The position numbers were made by a program, and so were the translations under genes. Below are positions 1-7,757 of a stretch of 12,824 nucleotides of DNA, piece by piece. Source of the stretch: a bacterium (GTDB taxonomy: Bacteria > BMS3Abin14). The stretch's first letter is position 1. Every line of letters starts with the position of its first letter. Location of the stretch: assembly GCA_020352595.1 (NCBI GenBank), contig CP070682.1, positions 677,934-690,757 of the forward strand, written 5' to 3'. Below the pieces are notes generated by a model that saw only the letters and a list, made by a program, of their open reading frames with translations, did no database searches and had not been told where the DNA came from.

Positions 1-701
1 CCGGCCACCATGTCGATGTCCACATCCCCGAAGACGACCTTCTTGGCCATGGCCACGTAGATGTTGCCCGGGCCGACGATCTTGTCCACCCTCGGGATGG
101 TCCGGGTCCCGTAGGCGAGAGCCGCGACAGCCTGGGCGCCACCCACCCTGAAGATCCGGTCCACACCCGCCACGGCCGCGGCCGCGAGGACCGTCTGGTC
201 CACCTGTCCGCCGGGCGTGGGGACCACCATGACCAGCAGCTCCACACCGGCCACCTTGGCCGGGATGGCGTTCATGAGAACGGAGCTGGGGTAAGCGGCC
301 GTTCCGCCGGGAACGTAGAGGCCCACCCGCCCGATGGGCGTCACCTTCTGCCCCAGCCGGACTCCCGGCTCCGGCTCGTAGAACCAGCTCTCCTCGATCT
401 GCCTCGAGTGGAACTCCCGGATGGACCGCGCGGCCTCTTCCAGGATCTCCCTGTCGGGCCCCGGTATGGCCTCCAGGGCCTTCCGGGGAAGGTCCCCGTC
501 CAGTTCCATGCCGACCTTGTCGAGGTCCAGACGGTCGAACTTCCTCGTGTATTCCACGAGGGCGTCGTCTCCCCGCCGCCGGACCTCTCCGACGATCCCG
601 AGAACGGTTTCCATGACATCTTCGGGGACAGCCTCTCCCCGGGTCTCGAGGGCGGAGACCACCGACTCGAAATCGGGGTCGGTGTGCCGGGTGATCTTCA
701 T
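1..701 (-). CDS. hisD: Histidinol dehydrogenase, C-terminus cut by window edge
   Basis: HisD performs the last two steps of histidine synthesis, oxidising L-histidinol to L-histidine with two NAD+ in a Zn-dependent cytosolic reaction. The 233 complete codons in the window cover the N-terminal half of a protein that is usually about 430 residues. Family signatures read directly are VGLYVPGGTAAYPSSVLM, the RVGGAQAVAALAYGT segment, and KIVGPGNIYVA followed by DIDMVAG at the left edge, which is the start of the conserved region leading to the catalytic residues. The frame is intact. The ATG at 701 follows a GGGAGAG ribosome binding site and overlaps the hisG stop as ATGA, so the two are translationally coupled. 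The catalytic histidines and Zn ligands lie outside the window and cannot be checked. Identification is near certain. Confidence 0.96.
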   Translation of the reverse strand, partial: MKITRHTDPDFESVVSALETRGEAVPEDVMETVLGIVGEVRRRGDDALVEYTRKFDRLDLDKVGMELDGDLPRKALEAIPGPDREILEEAARSIREFHSRQIEESWFYEPEPGVRLGQKVTPIGRVGLYVPGGTAAYPSSVLMNAIPAKVAGVELLVMVVPTPGGQVDQTVLAAAAVAGVDRIFRVGGAQAVAALAYGTRTIPRVDKIVGPGNIYVAMAKKVVFGDVDIDMVA

Positions 702-1378
702 CGTGCTCTCCCTTCGGACTGTGACGCGGACGCGGCTCCAACGGCTCCCCGCAGGGCCTCAATGAGGGGAACGAGCCTGTCGGCCTTGATCTTCAGGCTG
801 GCCCGGTTCACCACCAGCCGGGCCGTGACCTCGGCCACCTGCTCGAGCTCCACCAGGTTGTTCTGCCTGAGGGTCTCACCTGTGGAAACGAGGTCCACGA
901 TGCGGTCGGCCAGCCCCACGACGGGCGCCAGTTCGATGGAACCGTAAAGGGGGATGATCTCCACCTGCTGGCCCCGCGCCGCGAAATGCCTGGCTGTGAT
1001 GGAGGGATATTTGGTTGCGACCCTGGTGTGACCCCACCCTCCGGGGTCCATCCTGCCCCCCCTGGAAGCCAGACCCGCCACAACGATGCGGCAGCGGCCG
1101 AATCCCAGGTCCAGCGGCTCCAGCAGGTCCCTGCCCGCCTCCATGAGCACGTCCCGGCCCACGACGCCGAGGTCTGCGGCGCCGTAGTCCACATAGGTGG
1201 GCAGGTCCTTGTCGCGGACGACGAGGAACCGCGCCGAACCCTCCTCGGAGGGGATCAGGAGCTTCCTGGAGGAGTCGAGGTCCTCGGCCGGCCGAAGGCC
1301 CACGAGGGAGAACAGGCGCGTGCACTCGGGCAGGAGGCGTCCCTTGGGCAGTGCGATGGTCACGGCGTTCTTATCCAC
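698..1378 (-). CDS. hisG: ATP phosphoribosyltransferase, short form
   Basis: HisG catalyses the committed step of histidine synthesis, joining ATP and PRPP to give phosphoribosyl-ATP. The 226-residue product has the N-terminal ALPKGR motif (residues 9-14), [10 protein letters not shown] (about 123-132) and the PRPP-binding segment [12 protein letters not shown] (162-173). It ends soon after that region and lacks the roughly 80-residue C-terminal ACT-like regulatory domain of long HisG, so it is a short-form catalytic subunit. In known cases the short form needs the histidyl-tRNA-synthetase-like partner HisZ, which is not in this window. The GTG at 1378 was chosen because it is preceded by GGAGGGCCG and directly precedes the conserved [10 protein letters not shown] longer reading up to 1456 would run through murA and adds no family sequence. 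It overlaps the murA end by 8 bp and hisD by 4 bp. Confidence 0.95.
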   Translation of the reverse strand: MDKNAVTIALPKGRLLPECTRLFSLVGLRPAEDLDSSRKLLIPSEEGSARFLVVRDKDLPTYVDYGAADLGVVGRDVLMEAGRDLLEPLDLGFGRCRIVVAGLASRGGRMDPGGWGHTRVATKYPSITARHFAARGQQVEIIPLYGSIELAPVVGLADRIVDLVSTGETLRQNNLVELEQVAEVTARLVVNRASLKIKADRLVPLIEALRGAVGAASASQSEGRAR

Positions 1379-2627
1379 CGGCCCTCCAGATGCGGGCCCC
1401 CAGTCGGGCCAGCTTCTCGTCGATCCTCTCGTACCCCCTGTCCAGGTGATAGACACGGGAGATCTCCGTCACGCCCTCGCGGGCGCCGAGGCCTGCCAGG
1501 ACAAGGGACGCGCTGGCCCGCAGGTCGGTGGCCATCACCGGGGCGCCTGAGAGGGACCGTACGCCCCTGATGGCTGCCCTGCGCTCCGAGAGCTTTATGT
1601 TCGCCCCCATGCGGCACAGCTCCGGCACGTGCATGAAGCGCTGCTCGAAGATGGTTTCCGTGACCGTGGCAAGGCCGTCCGAGAGGGTCATGAGGGCCAT
1701 GAACTGGGCCTGCATGTCCGTGGGGAACCCCGGGTAGGGATCCGTGATGATGTCCACCGCGCGGATGCCGCTCCCCCCGACGGCGCGGATGGAGTCCGGG
1801 CCCACCACCGTTTCGATGCCCGCCTTCTCCATCCTGTCGATGACCGCCCTCAGGTGCCCCGGTTCGCAGCCTGTGATCTTCACGTCCCCACCCGTGATGC
1901 CCGCCGCCGCGATGTACGTTCCCACCTCGATGCGGTCGGGCATGACGCGGTAGGTGACCGGCTCGAGGGAGGCCACGCCGCGGATCCTGATCTCGTCCGT
2001 CCCAGCGCCGCTGATCCTGGCCCCCATGGCGTTGAGGGCCTCGGCGAGATCCCGCACCTCAGGCTCCCTGGCAGCGTTGACGAGGACCGTCTCCCCTTCC
2101 GCGAGTACGGCGGCCATCATCAGGTTCTCGGTGCCGGTGACGGTGGGGGCCTCGAACACGATCTCGGCCCCCGTGAGCCGGGGGGCCTGGGCGACCACGT
2201 ATCCGTGCTCCAGGCGGACCGTGGCGCCCATGGCCTCGAGTCCCGCGATGTGCCGGTTGATGGGTCTTGCGCCGATGGCGCAGCCTCCCGGCTGAGAAAC
2301 CCTGGCCCTGCCGAACCGCGCCACCAGCGGACCGAGCACAAGGACCGAGGCCCTCATGGTCTTGACGAGCTCGTAGGGGGCCTCCCAGCCGCCCGCGCGC
2401 GAGGAATCCAGGGAGAGGGTGTCCGAGCCCTGGCAGCGCACCCCCAGGTGCTCGAGGAGCCTCTTCATGGTGGACACGTCCCTGAGCGTGGGGACGTTTT
2501 CCAGGATCACCTCTCCCGGAACGAGGAGGGAGGCGGCCATGAGAGGAAGGGCCGCGTTCTTCGCGCCGCTGGCCGCCACCTCGCCCCTGAGGGGAACGCC
2601 CCCCTCTATCATGATCCGCTCAGGCAT
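1371..2627 (-). CDS. murA: UDP-N-acetylglucosamine 1-carboxyvinyltransferase
   Basis: MurA transfers enolpyruvate from PEP to UDP-GlcNAc, the first committed step of peptidoglycan synthesis, in the cytosol. The 418-residue product matches the usual length (about 419). [13 protein letters not shown] near residue 20 carries the substrate-binding Lys-Asn pair (K23, N24). The catalytic loop [13 protein letters not shown] has Cys116, the residue alkylated by fosfomycin, so this is a Cys-type and presumably fosfomycin-sensitive Mur[13 protein letters not shown] carries the conserved catalytic Asp. The ATG at 2627 sits 4 bases after GGAGG, and the protein then begins as family members do. A start at 2708 would add 27 residues read out of prmC. 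It overlaps the prmC end by 8 bp and hisG by 8 bp. A cell-wall gene between release-factor and histidine genes is odd functionally but fits deltaproteobacterial gene order as I recall it. Confidence 0.97.
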   Translation of the reverse strand: MPERIMIEGGVPLRGEVAASGAKNAALPLMAASLLVPGEVILENVPTLRDVSTMKRLLEHLGVRCQGSDTLSLDSSRAGGWEAPYELVKTMRASVLVLGPLVARFGRARVSQPGGCAIGARPINRHIAGLEAMGATVRLEHGYVVAQAPRLTGAEIVFEAPTVTGTENLMMAAVLAEGETVLVNAAREPEVRDLAEALNAMGARISGAGTDEIRIRGVASLEPVTYRVMPDRIEVGTYIAAAGITGGDVKITGCEPGHLRAVIDRMEKAGIETVVGPDSIRAVGGSGIRAVDIITDPYPGFPTDMQAQFMALMTLSDGLATVTETIFEQRFMHVPELCRMGANIKLSERRAAIRGVRSLSGAPVMATDLRASASLVLAGLGAREGVTEISRVYHLDRGYERIDEKLARLGARIWRAGG

Positions 2628-3489
2628 GGATCCTCCACCCGTGCACGACCCTGTCGGTGCCGGCCAGGTCCGCCGTGATGCCCACCCGCTCGAACCCGCT
2701 GCGGCCAAAGATCCCCGCCACGTCCCGGCCCTGCCCGGCTCCCACCTCCACCATGAGGGCTCCGCCCGGGCGCAGCAGCCTGCCGGCCAGCGCCGCCAGG
2801 GCAGGATAGAACTCCAGGCCCGCCGGTCCTGCGATGAGGGCCGCCCTCGGGTCGCCCTGCCGGACCTCTTCAGGCAGGTCCCGGAATTCGTGTTCGGCGA
2901 TATACGGGGGGTTGGCGACGATGAGATCGTAGCTGGGCACGTCCCTGAACGCGGAGGCGAGATCCATGCACACCAGGCGAATCCTCCCCTCCACGCCGTG
3001 GGTGACGGCGTTGGCCCTGGCGACCCACAGAGCCCTGGGGCACACGTCGGTGGCGGTCACCCGGGCCTCAGGTGCCTCGGCCGCCAGGGTCACGGCGATG
3101 ACCCCGGACCCTGTGCCCACATCCAGGATGCGCGTGAGGCCTGTGTCCTTCCGGAGGAACTCCAGGGCCTTCTCGACGAGGGTCTCTGTCTCGGGGCGTG
3201 GGTCCAGGACATCCGGCGTCACCAGAAAGGGGCGCGAGTAGAACTCCCTGGACCCCACCAGCCGGCTCAGGGCCTCGCGCCTGCCCCGCCTGGCGATGAG
3301 CTCGGCGTAACGTGCCTCCTCGGGCCCCTCCAGGGGCCGTTCCCCCTCCACGAGAGCCGGGGCCGCCGCCTGTCCGGTGACGTGCCCCAGGAGGACGGAC
3401 GCATCCAGGGCCGGGTTGGGGATACCCGCCCGCCGAAGCTGCATCACCCCCCTGCGGAACGCCTCTCTCCTGCTGACAGCCTCACTCAT
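2620..3489 (-). CDS. prmC: Release factor glutamine methyltransferase (N5-glutamine)
   Basis: PrmC (HemK) methylates the glutamine of the GGQ motif of RF1 and RF2 using S-adenosylmethionine, which raises peptide-release efficiency. The 289-residue product is of normal length. An N-terminal helical domain (about 1-75) contacts the release factor. It is followed by [13 protein letters not shown] (94-106), the SAM-binding motif ILDVGTGSG (121-129), and the family-defining NPPY (193-196), which positions the substrate glutamine amide. The ATG at 3489 lies 6 bases after GAGG and 7 bp downstream of the prfA stop, so enzyme and substrate are made from one message. It overlaps the murA start by 8 bp. 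The pairing with prfA removes most doubt about related N-methyltransferases. Confidence 0.96.
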   Translation of the reverse strand: MSEAVSRREAFRRGVMQLRRAGIPNPALDASVLLGHVTGQAAAPALVEGERPLEGPEEARYAELIARRGRREALSRLVGSREFYSRPFLVTPDVLDPRPETETLVEKALEFLRKDTGLTRILDVGTGSGVIAVTLAAEAPEARVTATDVCPRALWVARANAVTHGVEGRIRLVCMDLASAFRDVPSYDLIVANPPYIAEHEFRDLPEEVRQGDPRAALIAGPAGLEFYPALAALAGRLLRPGGALMVEVGAGQGRDVAGIFGRSGFERVGITADLAGTDRVVHGWRIHA

Positions 3490-3496
3490 GCCCGCC

Positions 3497-4579
3497 TCAC
3501 GCCACTTCCATGGATCTGAGCTGCTCGGCCTGGCTGTAGGCCATGAGCGCCTGTGTGATCTCGTCCAGGTCGCCGTCCATGACCGATTCGAGCTGGTACA
3601 GCGTCAGGTTGATGCGGTGGTCGGTGACGCGGCCCTGCGGGAAGTTGTAGGTCCTGATGCGCTCGCTGCGGTCACCGGAGCCCACCATGCTCCTCCGGAC
3701 ACCGTCCATCCTGGCGTGGCTTTCCTCCTCTTCCTTCTGATAGAGCCTCGCCAGGAGGATCTTCATGGCCTTGGCCTTGTTCTTGTGCTGGGACTTCTCG
3801 TCCTGGCAGGAGACGACGAGCCCGGAGGGGATGTGGGTGATCCTCACCGCCGAGTCCGTGGTGTTGACGTGCTGGCCTCCGCTGCCCGTGGACCTGAAGA
3901 CGTCTATGCGCAGGTCCTCATGGTTGATCTGAACCTCCACCTCGTCCGCCTCAGGCATGACCACCACCGTTACGGCCGAGGTGTGGATGCGGCCGGAGGA
4001 CTCCGTCTCGGGCACTCTCTGGACCCTGTGCACGCCCCCCTCGAACTTCAGCTGGCTGTAGACCCTGTCACCCCTGACGAGGAGGATGGCTTCCCGGAAC
4101 CCGCCCACCTCGGTGGGGCTGCTGCTCAGGTACTCCCACCTCCATCCCTTCCGCTCGGCGTAACGCGTGTACATCCTCACCAGGTCGGCGGCGAAGAGGG
4201 ACGCCTCCTCACCGCCGGTGCCCGCGCGTATCTCGAGGATGGTGTTCTTCTCGTCGCTGGGATCCTTGGGGATGAGCAGCATCTTGAGCTCCTCCTCCAG
4301 GCCATCCATCTGTTGGACGAGGGACTCCTTTTCCTCGCGGACGAGGTGGACCATGTCCGGATCCCTCTCTTCGCGCAGCATGGCCTCCACCCCCTCGAGC
4401 TGCCCCTGGAGCTTCCTGTAGCGCCTGTAGGCACCGATGATGGGTGTCAGGTCGGAGTGTTCCTTGGCGTAGGCCCGCAGCTTTTCGGTCTTCCGGATCA
4501 CCTCGGGATCACTGAGCATCCTGCTCAGCTCTTCGTATTTGTTCTCCACCTGGGAAAGGCGGTCTATCCACCAACTCAT
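3497..4579 (-). CDS. prfA: Peptide chain release factor 1
   Basis: RF1 recognises UAA and UAG in the ribosomal A site and triggers hydrolysis of peptidyl-tRNA. The 360-residue product has the standard RF1 length and order: an N-terminal coiled helical domain (about 1-100), the codon-reading domain with the PxT tripeptide in RVPETESSGRIHTSA (PET at 190-192), and the catalytic loop STGSGGQHVNTTDSAVR (GGQ at 234-236). PxT rather than SPF makes this RF1 and not RF2. The glutamine of GGQ is the target of prmC, the next gene. The ATG at 4579 overlaps the DUF1385 stop as ATGA and has GGAG 10 bases upstream. Open sequence up to 5128 in this frame is antisense-like noise over DUF1385. No frameshift or missing residue was seen. 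Confidence 0.98.
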   Translation of the reverse strand: MSWWIDRLSQVENKYEELSRMLSDPEVIRKTEKLRAYAKEHSDLTPIIGAYRRYRKLQGQLEGVEAMLREERDPDMVHLVREEKESLVQQMDGLEEELKMLLIPKDPSDEKNTILEIRAGTGGEEASLFAADLVRMYTRYAERKGWRWEYLSSSPTEVGGFREAILLVRGDRVYSQLKFEGGVHRVQRVPETESSGRIHTSAVTVVVMPEADEVEVQINHEDLRIDVFRSTGSGGQHVNTTDSAVRITHIPSGLVVSCQDEKSQHKNKAKAMKILLARLYQKEEEESHARMDGVRRSMVGSGDRSERIRTYNFPQGRVTDHRINLTLYQLESVMDGDLDEITQALMAYSQAEQLRSMEVA

Positions 4580-5475
4580 GGATCTGTGTCTCCTTCTGTG
4601 GCAAGGGCCTCCTTGAGGGCCACCAGGGCCACTTCGATCTGGTCGTCTGTGGGCGGTCTCGTGGTGAGCTTCTGTATGGCCAGGCCAGGAACCAGCAGCC
4701 ACTTCAACGCGGGCACGTCCCTGTAGCGGTCGCCGAGCTTGAGCATCTCGTAGGAGAGGCCCGCGATGACGGGGATGAGCACGACCCGGGAAACAGCCTT
4801 TCCCCAGAAAGGCCATTCCTGCGGTATCTGGGCGAACACCACGATGGACAGGACCATGACGATGAGCAGGAAGCTGGTGCCGCACCTCGGGTGCATCTGG
4901 CTGTGCCTGCGCGCGCTGTCCACGGTCAGTTCCTCGCCTGCCTCCATGGCGTAGATGCTCATGTGTTCCGCCCCATGATACTGGAAGATCCTCCTCACAT
5001 CCTTCACCAGGGTGATGGCCATGATGTAAAGGAAAAACACCGCCAGACGCAGCAGGCCGTCCACCAGGTTGAAGGCCCAGCGGCCCTCCACCCAGGCGTA
5101 GTGCCCCTCCAGCCACCTTGTGGCCCACAGGGGCAGCAGGAGGAACAGGAACACGGCCAGCCCGAAGGCCGCGGCAACGGTGCCCGCCATGGCCCAGGGC
5201 CCGATCTCCCCCTCTTCCTCATCCAGGGCCTGCTGGGCGCTGTAATTGAGGGCCCTTATGCCCAGGACGAGGGTGCCGAAGAGGGAAACGGTGCCCCGAA
5301 GGAAGGGCCACTTCAGTACGGGCCACTTGTCCGACAGGAGGTTCAGCCGGTCCTTCATGATGGCGATCTCTCCCGACGGCCGGCGCACGGCCACCGTCAT
5401 CACCCTGGGCGCCCTCATCATCACGCCCTCGATGACCGCCTGACCGCCGATCTTGTGCTCATGCCCCTTAGACAC
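4576..5475 (-). CDS. DUF1385 (YqhQ-like) integral membrane protein
   Basis: This is a conserved membrane protein of the DUF1385 family with no role I can state with confidence. The 299 residues begin with the family signature IGGQAVIEGVMMRAP (9-23). Hydrophobic segments at about 93-121, 135-157, 200-218 and 229-246 are likely membrane helices. Between them are YHGAEHM (166-172) and HPRCGTSF (195-202), whose conserved His, Glu and Cys suggest a metal- or catalysis-related site, which is my inference. The C-terminal part LKLGDRYRDVPALKWL and LTTRPPTDDQIEVAL is also typical. The start is GTG at 5475, directly before SKGHEHKIGGQ, with a run of six G just upstream. Its stop overlaps the prfA start. 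Placement between rpmE and prfA is a recurrent context for this family. Confidence 0.9.
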   Translation of the reverse strand: MSKGHEHKIGGQAVIEGVMMRAPRVMTVAVRRPSGEIAIMKDRLNLLSDKWPVLKWPFLRGTVSLFGTLVLGIRALNYSAQQALDEEEGEIGPWAMAGTVAAAFGLAVFLFLLLPLWATRWLEGHYAWVEGRWAFNLVDGLLRLAVFFLYIMAITLVKDVRRIFQYHGAEHMSIYAMEAGEELTVDSARRHSQMHPRCGTSFLLIVMVLSIVVFAQIPQEWPFWGKAVSRVVLIPVIAGLSYEMLKLGDRYRDVPALKWLLVPGLAIQKLTTRPPTDDQIEVALVALKEALATEGDTDP

Positions 5476-5857
5476 CCATCGGCCCCCCTGAGTCGCCGGT
5501 CGGCCCTGCCCAGGCCAGGCGCCGGCCGCAGGCGCCCGAAGGGAGCGGCGACCGGGTTCCCCCTGGTTCCTCGTGGCTGTGGCTCTGCTGGGAGAGAACG
5601 GATGGGTGACGCGCCTGGGGACGTGTCACGAGCCTGCTGACGCCCTGGACGCCGAAGGCTGGGGATGTATGCTCCTGGAGGGTAAGGTGCCCCGGGGATG
5701 GAGCCTCGGCAAGGGGATGGACCCTGTTCCCGCCGCCCGGTGTCCGGTGCCGGTCCCCCGTGACCCGGTGCCAGTGGCTGAGTCCCGCCGCCCGGGCCGC
5801 CACACTCCGAAGGTCAGGCGTGTGGTAGGGGATTGGGACCTGGGCACCCACAGTGAG
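5476..5857. other. 382-bp GC-rich intergenic stretch with short repeats
   Basis: No gene is convincing here. A minus-strand open frame (5468-5851) and a plus-strand one crossing rpmE are open, but their products are Pro/Arg/Gly-rich with no recognisable motif, as expected from GC-rich noncoding DNA. Structure is present: TCCCGCCGCCCGG occurs twice (5728-5740 and 5783-5795), CCGGTGCC twice (5744-5751 and 5765-5772), and GGGGATG three times (5661, 5694, 5713). A CCACAC/GTGTGG stem (5800-5805 with 5820-5825) could form close behind rpmE. I looked for RNase P RNA, tmRNA and 4.5S RNA hallmarks and saw none. No strong promoter was seen for DUF1385. Confidence 0.5.
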
Positions 5858-6058
5858 TCATTTCTGCTCGTAGCGCCTCTTGAACTTCTCGACCCTTCCG
5901 GCCGCATCCACGAGCTTCTGCTTTCCTGTGTAAAAAGGATGGCAATTCGAGCAGATGTCGATGGTCCTGCTTTCGATGGTGGACCCGGTCTCGTAGGTGG
6001 CGCCACAGGCACAGGTGAAAACCGTCTTTTTATATTCCGGGTGTATTTCCTTCTTCAT
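5858..6058 (-). CDS. rpmE: 50S ribosomal protein L31, zinc-binding type
   Basis: L31 is a small protein of the large ribosomal subunit at the intersubunit bridge. The 66-residue product is of family length and starts [19 protein letters not shown]. Four cysteines (C16, C18, C36, C39) in a CxC and CxxC arrangement make it the zinc-containing C+ type, as opposed to the Cys-less paralogue induced on zinc starvation. The C-terminal [18 protein letters not shown] is characteristic. AGGAG lies 9 bases before the ATG at 6058. It has its own candidate promoter and is separated from rho by 110 bp. The 382-bp gap after it is unusually long for this otherwise compact strand. Confidence 0.97.
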   Translation of the reverse strand: MKKEIHPEYKKTVFTCACGATYETGSTIESRTIDICSNCHPFYTGKQKLVDAAGRVEKFKRRYEQK

Positions 6059-6080
6059 GCCGCATCACTCCTGAATAGGG

Positions 6081-6097
6081 CTCTGTAAAGAACAGAG
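6081..6097. promoter_or_regulatory. Inverted repeat at predicted rpmE start site
   Basis: CTCTGT and ACAGAG form perfect 6-bp arms around a 5-base centre, immediately downstream of the candidate -10 of rpmE. The predicted transcription start falls inside the dyad, so it could be an operator or a hairpin at the very 5' end of the transcript. It does not resemble the Zur box as I know it. The regulator is unknown. Confidence 0.35.
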
Positions 6098-6127
6098 ATA
6101 ATTAGCACAGAAGCCCTTTTTTGGCAA
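6098..6127 (-). promoter_or_regulatory. Candidate sigma70 promoter of rpmE
   Basis: TTGCCA (6122-6127) and AATTAT (6098-6103), both read on the minus strand, are 18 bp apart in an AT-rich island that stands out from the GC-rich surroundings. They sit between the rho stop and the rpmE ribosome binding site. The -10 matches four of six consensus bases, so the exact hexamer is uncertain, but a promoter here is plausible. Confidence 0.5.
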
Positions 6128-6168
6128 ACGGTGTGTTCCGGGGCCCATCCGCGGGAAGCGGGCTGGAC

Positions 6169-7422
6169 CTATTCGCTCATCATGTCGAAGAAAGCCTTGT
6201 TGTTCTTCGTGCCGTTGAGCTTGTCGAGGAGGAACTCGAGGCTGTCGACAACGCTCATGGAAGCGAGGACCTTGTGCAGCACCCAGACCCGGTTGAGTTC
6301 CTCGGCCGGAACGATGAGCTCCTCCTTGCGGGTGCCCGACTTGCTGATGTCGATGGCGGGGTAGACCCTCTTCTCCACAGGGCGCCTGTCGAGGTGCAGC
6401 TCCATGTTGCCCGTTCCCTTGAACTCCTCGAAGATGACCTCGTCCATGCGGCTGCCGGTGTCCACCAGGGCGGTGGCGATGATGGTCAGGCTTCCGCCTT
6501 CCTCGATGTTCCTGGCCGCCCCGAAGAACCTCTTGGGCCGGTGCAGGGCGTTGGAGTCCACGCCTCCCGAGAGGACCTTGCCGCTGGGGGGCTGGACGGT
6601 GTTGTAGGCCCGGGCGAGCCTGGTGATGCTGTCTAGAAGGATGACCACGTCCTTTCCGTGCTCCACCAGCCTCTTGGACTTTTCGATGACCATCTCGGCC
6701 ACCTGGACGTGGCGGGTGGCCGGCTCGTCAAAGGTGGAGGAGATCACCTCGCCCTTGACGGACCTGAGCATGTCGGTCACCTCCTCGGGCCGCTCGTCGA
6801 TGAGCAGGACGATGAGGTAGGTCTCCGGGTGGTTCCTGCTGATGCTGTTGGCGATGTTCTGCAGCAGCATGGTCTTGCCCGTCCTGGGGGGAGCCACGAT
6901 GAGCCCCCTCTGCCCCATCCCGATGGGCGTGATGAGATCCATGATCCTCATGGAGAAGTTCTTGGGGTCGTCCGTCTCGAGCTTGATCCTCCTGTGCGGG
7001 TGCAGCGGTGTCAGGTTGTCAAAGAGGATCTTGTCCCTTGCGGCCTCGGGGGGCTCGAAGTTGAGGCTCTCCACCTTGAGGAGGGCGAAATACCTCTCCC
7101 CCTCCTTGGGGGGGCGTATCTCGCCCGTGACGGTGTCACCCGTCCTCATGACGAAGCGCCTTATCTGCGAGGGCGAGACGTAGATGTCGTCGGGTCCGGG
7201 CAGGTAGTTCGAGTCGGGCGACCGCAGGAAACCGAAACCGTCGGGCAGGATCTCCAGCACGCCGCTGCCGTAAATGGACTTGTTCTGCTCGGCCTGGGCC
7301 TGCAGCATGGCAAAGATGAGGTCCTGCTTGCGCATGCCGCTGACACCCTCGATCTTGAACTCCTTGGTGGCCAGTTTGGTCAGTTGTCCTATGGACATGG
7401 ATTTGAGTTCGGTAAGGTCCAT
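6169..7422 (-). CDS. rho: Transcription termination factor Rho
   Basis: Rho is a hexameric RNA-dependent ATPase and helicase that terminates untranslated transcripts. The 417-residue product is close to the E. coli length (419). In order: an N-terminal helical domain (about 1-47), an OB-fold with the RNP1-like motif DGFGFLR (61-67), Walker A APPRTGKT (177-184), Walker B VVILLDS (259-265), the Q-loop segment [14 protein letters not shown] (280-293), and the R-loop region near [10 protein letters not shown]. No insertion domain interrupts the RNA-binding region. The ATG at 7422 is preceded by AAGGAGCTGAAAGGAAG, giving two overlapping ribosome binding options. No convincing intrinsic terminator follows it. 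A long hairpin-rich leader lies upstream and may serve autoregulation, which is known for rho in E. coli. Confidence 0.98.
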   Translation of the reverse strand: MDLTELKSMSIGQLTKLATKEFKIEGVSGMRKQDLIFAMLQAQAEQNKSIYGSGVLEILPDGFGFLRSPDSNYLPGPDDIYVSPSQIRRFVMRTGDTVTGEIRPPKEGERYFALLKVESLNFEPPEAARDKILFDNLTPLHPHRRIKLETDDPKNFSMRIMDLITPIGMGQRGLIVAPPRTGKTMLLQNIANSISRNHPETYLIVLLIDERPEEVTDMLRSVKGEVISSTFDEPATRHVQVAEMVIEKSKRLVEHGKDVVILLDSITRLARAYNTVQPPSGKVLSGGVDSNALHRPKRFFGAARNIEEGGSLTIIATALVDTGSRMDEVIFEEFKGTGNMELHLDRRPVEKRVYPAIDISKSGTRKEELIVPAEELNRVWVLHKVLASMSVVDSLEFLLDKLNGTKNNKAFFDMMSE

Positions 7423-7690
7423 CTTCCTTTCAGCTCCTTGAGTGTTCGGTCCTCGACCTCCCCCTGGAGGTCACACGGCCTCGATGGCCGCAGGCCATCC
7501 TGCCCGTGGTGTTCACCACACCGGATCTTCCGTCTGCTGCCGCCGGGCGGCCTGCATGAATCTCGAAAAAGGATCTATCAGCGTAACCGTTTCAGGACGG
7601 GATATTGCGGGAAACCTCGGGATAATGTCGGAAAGCCTGTCACGGGATCAAGTGGTTGCCGCGCAGTCGCATGCGGCTGGTTGAGTGCTC
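7423..7690 (-). promoter_or_regulatory. Structured 5' leader of rho
   Basis: About 270 bases lie between the candidate promoter and the rho start, with no coding frame I would support. Four short hairpins follow one another in the half nearest rho: arms GACCTCC/GGAGGTC with a 4-base loop (7455-7472), GATGGCC/GGCCATC with a 3-base loop (7483-7499), GTGGT/ACCAC (7506-7519) and GCCGC/GCGGC (7539-7551). The half nearest the promoter is less GC-rich and lacks obvious hairpins. Long untranslated rho leaders take part in autogenous Rho-dependent termination in enterobacteria. A similar role here is inference. Confidence 0.5.
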
Positions 7691-7721
7691 ATTACTTAAC
7701 GTCAAGATTGTCAGTTGTCAA
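7691..7721 (-). promoter_or_regulatory. Candidate promoter of rho
   Basis: On the minus strand a perfect -35 TTGACA (7716-7721) is followed after 17 bp by TAAGTA (7693-7698) or after 19 bp by AGTAAT (7691-7696). The block is AT-rich and lies just after the upstream gene. Two near-identical heptamers (7708-7714 and 7715-7721, plus strand TTGTCAG and TTGTCAA) form a short tandem repeat over the -35 and may be a binding site. The -10 choice is uncertain. Confidence 0.5.
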
Positions 7722-7757
7722 GCCCCATCTTGGGCGCACCGCCACCCGCCCCGCTCC

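Noticed and set aside
2628..2708. Upstream in-frame start for murA at 2708
   Set aside because: The added 27 residues are read from prmC in another frame and lack family similarity; the ATG at 2627 has GGAGG at ideal spacing and gives the normal length.
3377..4726. Plus-strand open frame of 449 codons
   Set aside because: It lies opposite prfA and its ends, and its His/Leu/Asp/Val-rich product is typical of antisense shadow in GC-rich DNA.
5468..5851. Minus-strand open frame filling the rpmE-DUF1385 gap
   Set aside because: The product is Pro/Arg/Gly/Ser-rich without motif or hydrophobic core pattern, there is no clear ribosome binding site before its GTG, and GC-rich noncoding DNA often stays open.
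5476..5857. Possible RNase P RNA, tmRNA or 4.5S RNA gene
   Set aside because: The hallmark conserved segments of these RNAs were not found on either strand, so I left the region as unexplained.
5573..6088. Plus-strand open frame of 171 codons across rpmE
   Set aside because: It covers rpmE antisense and has no recognisable features or promoter.
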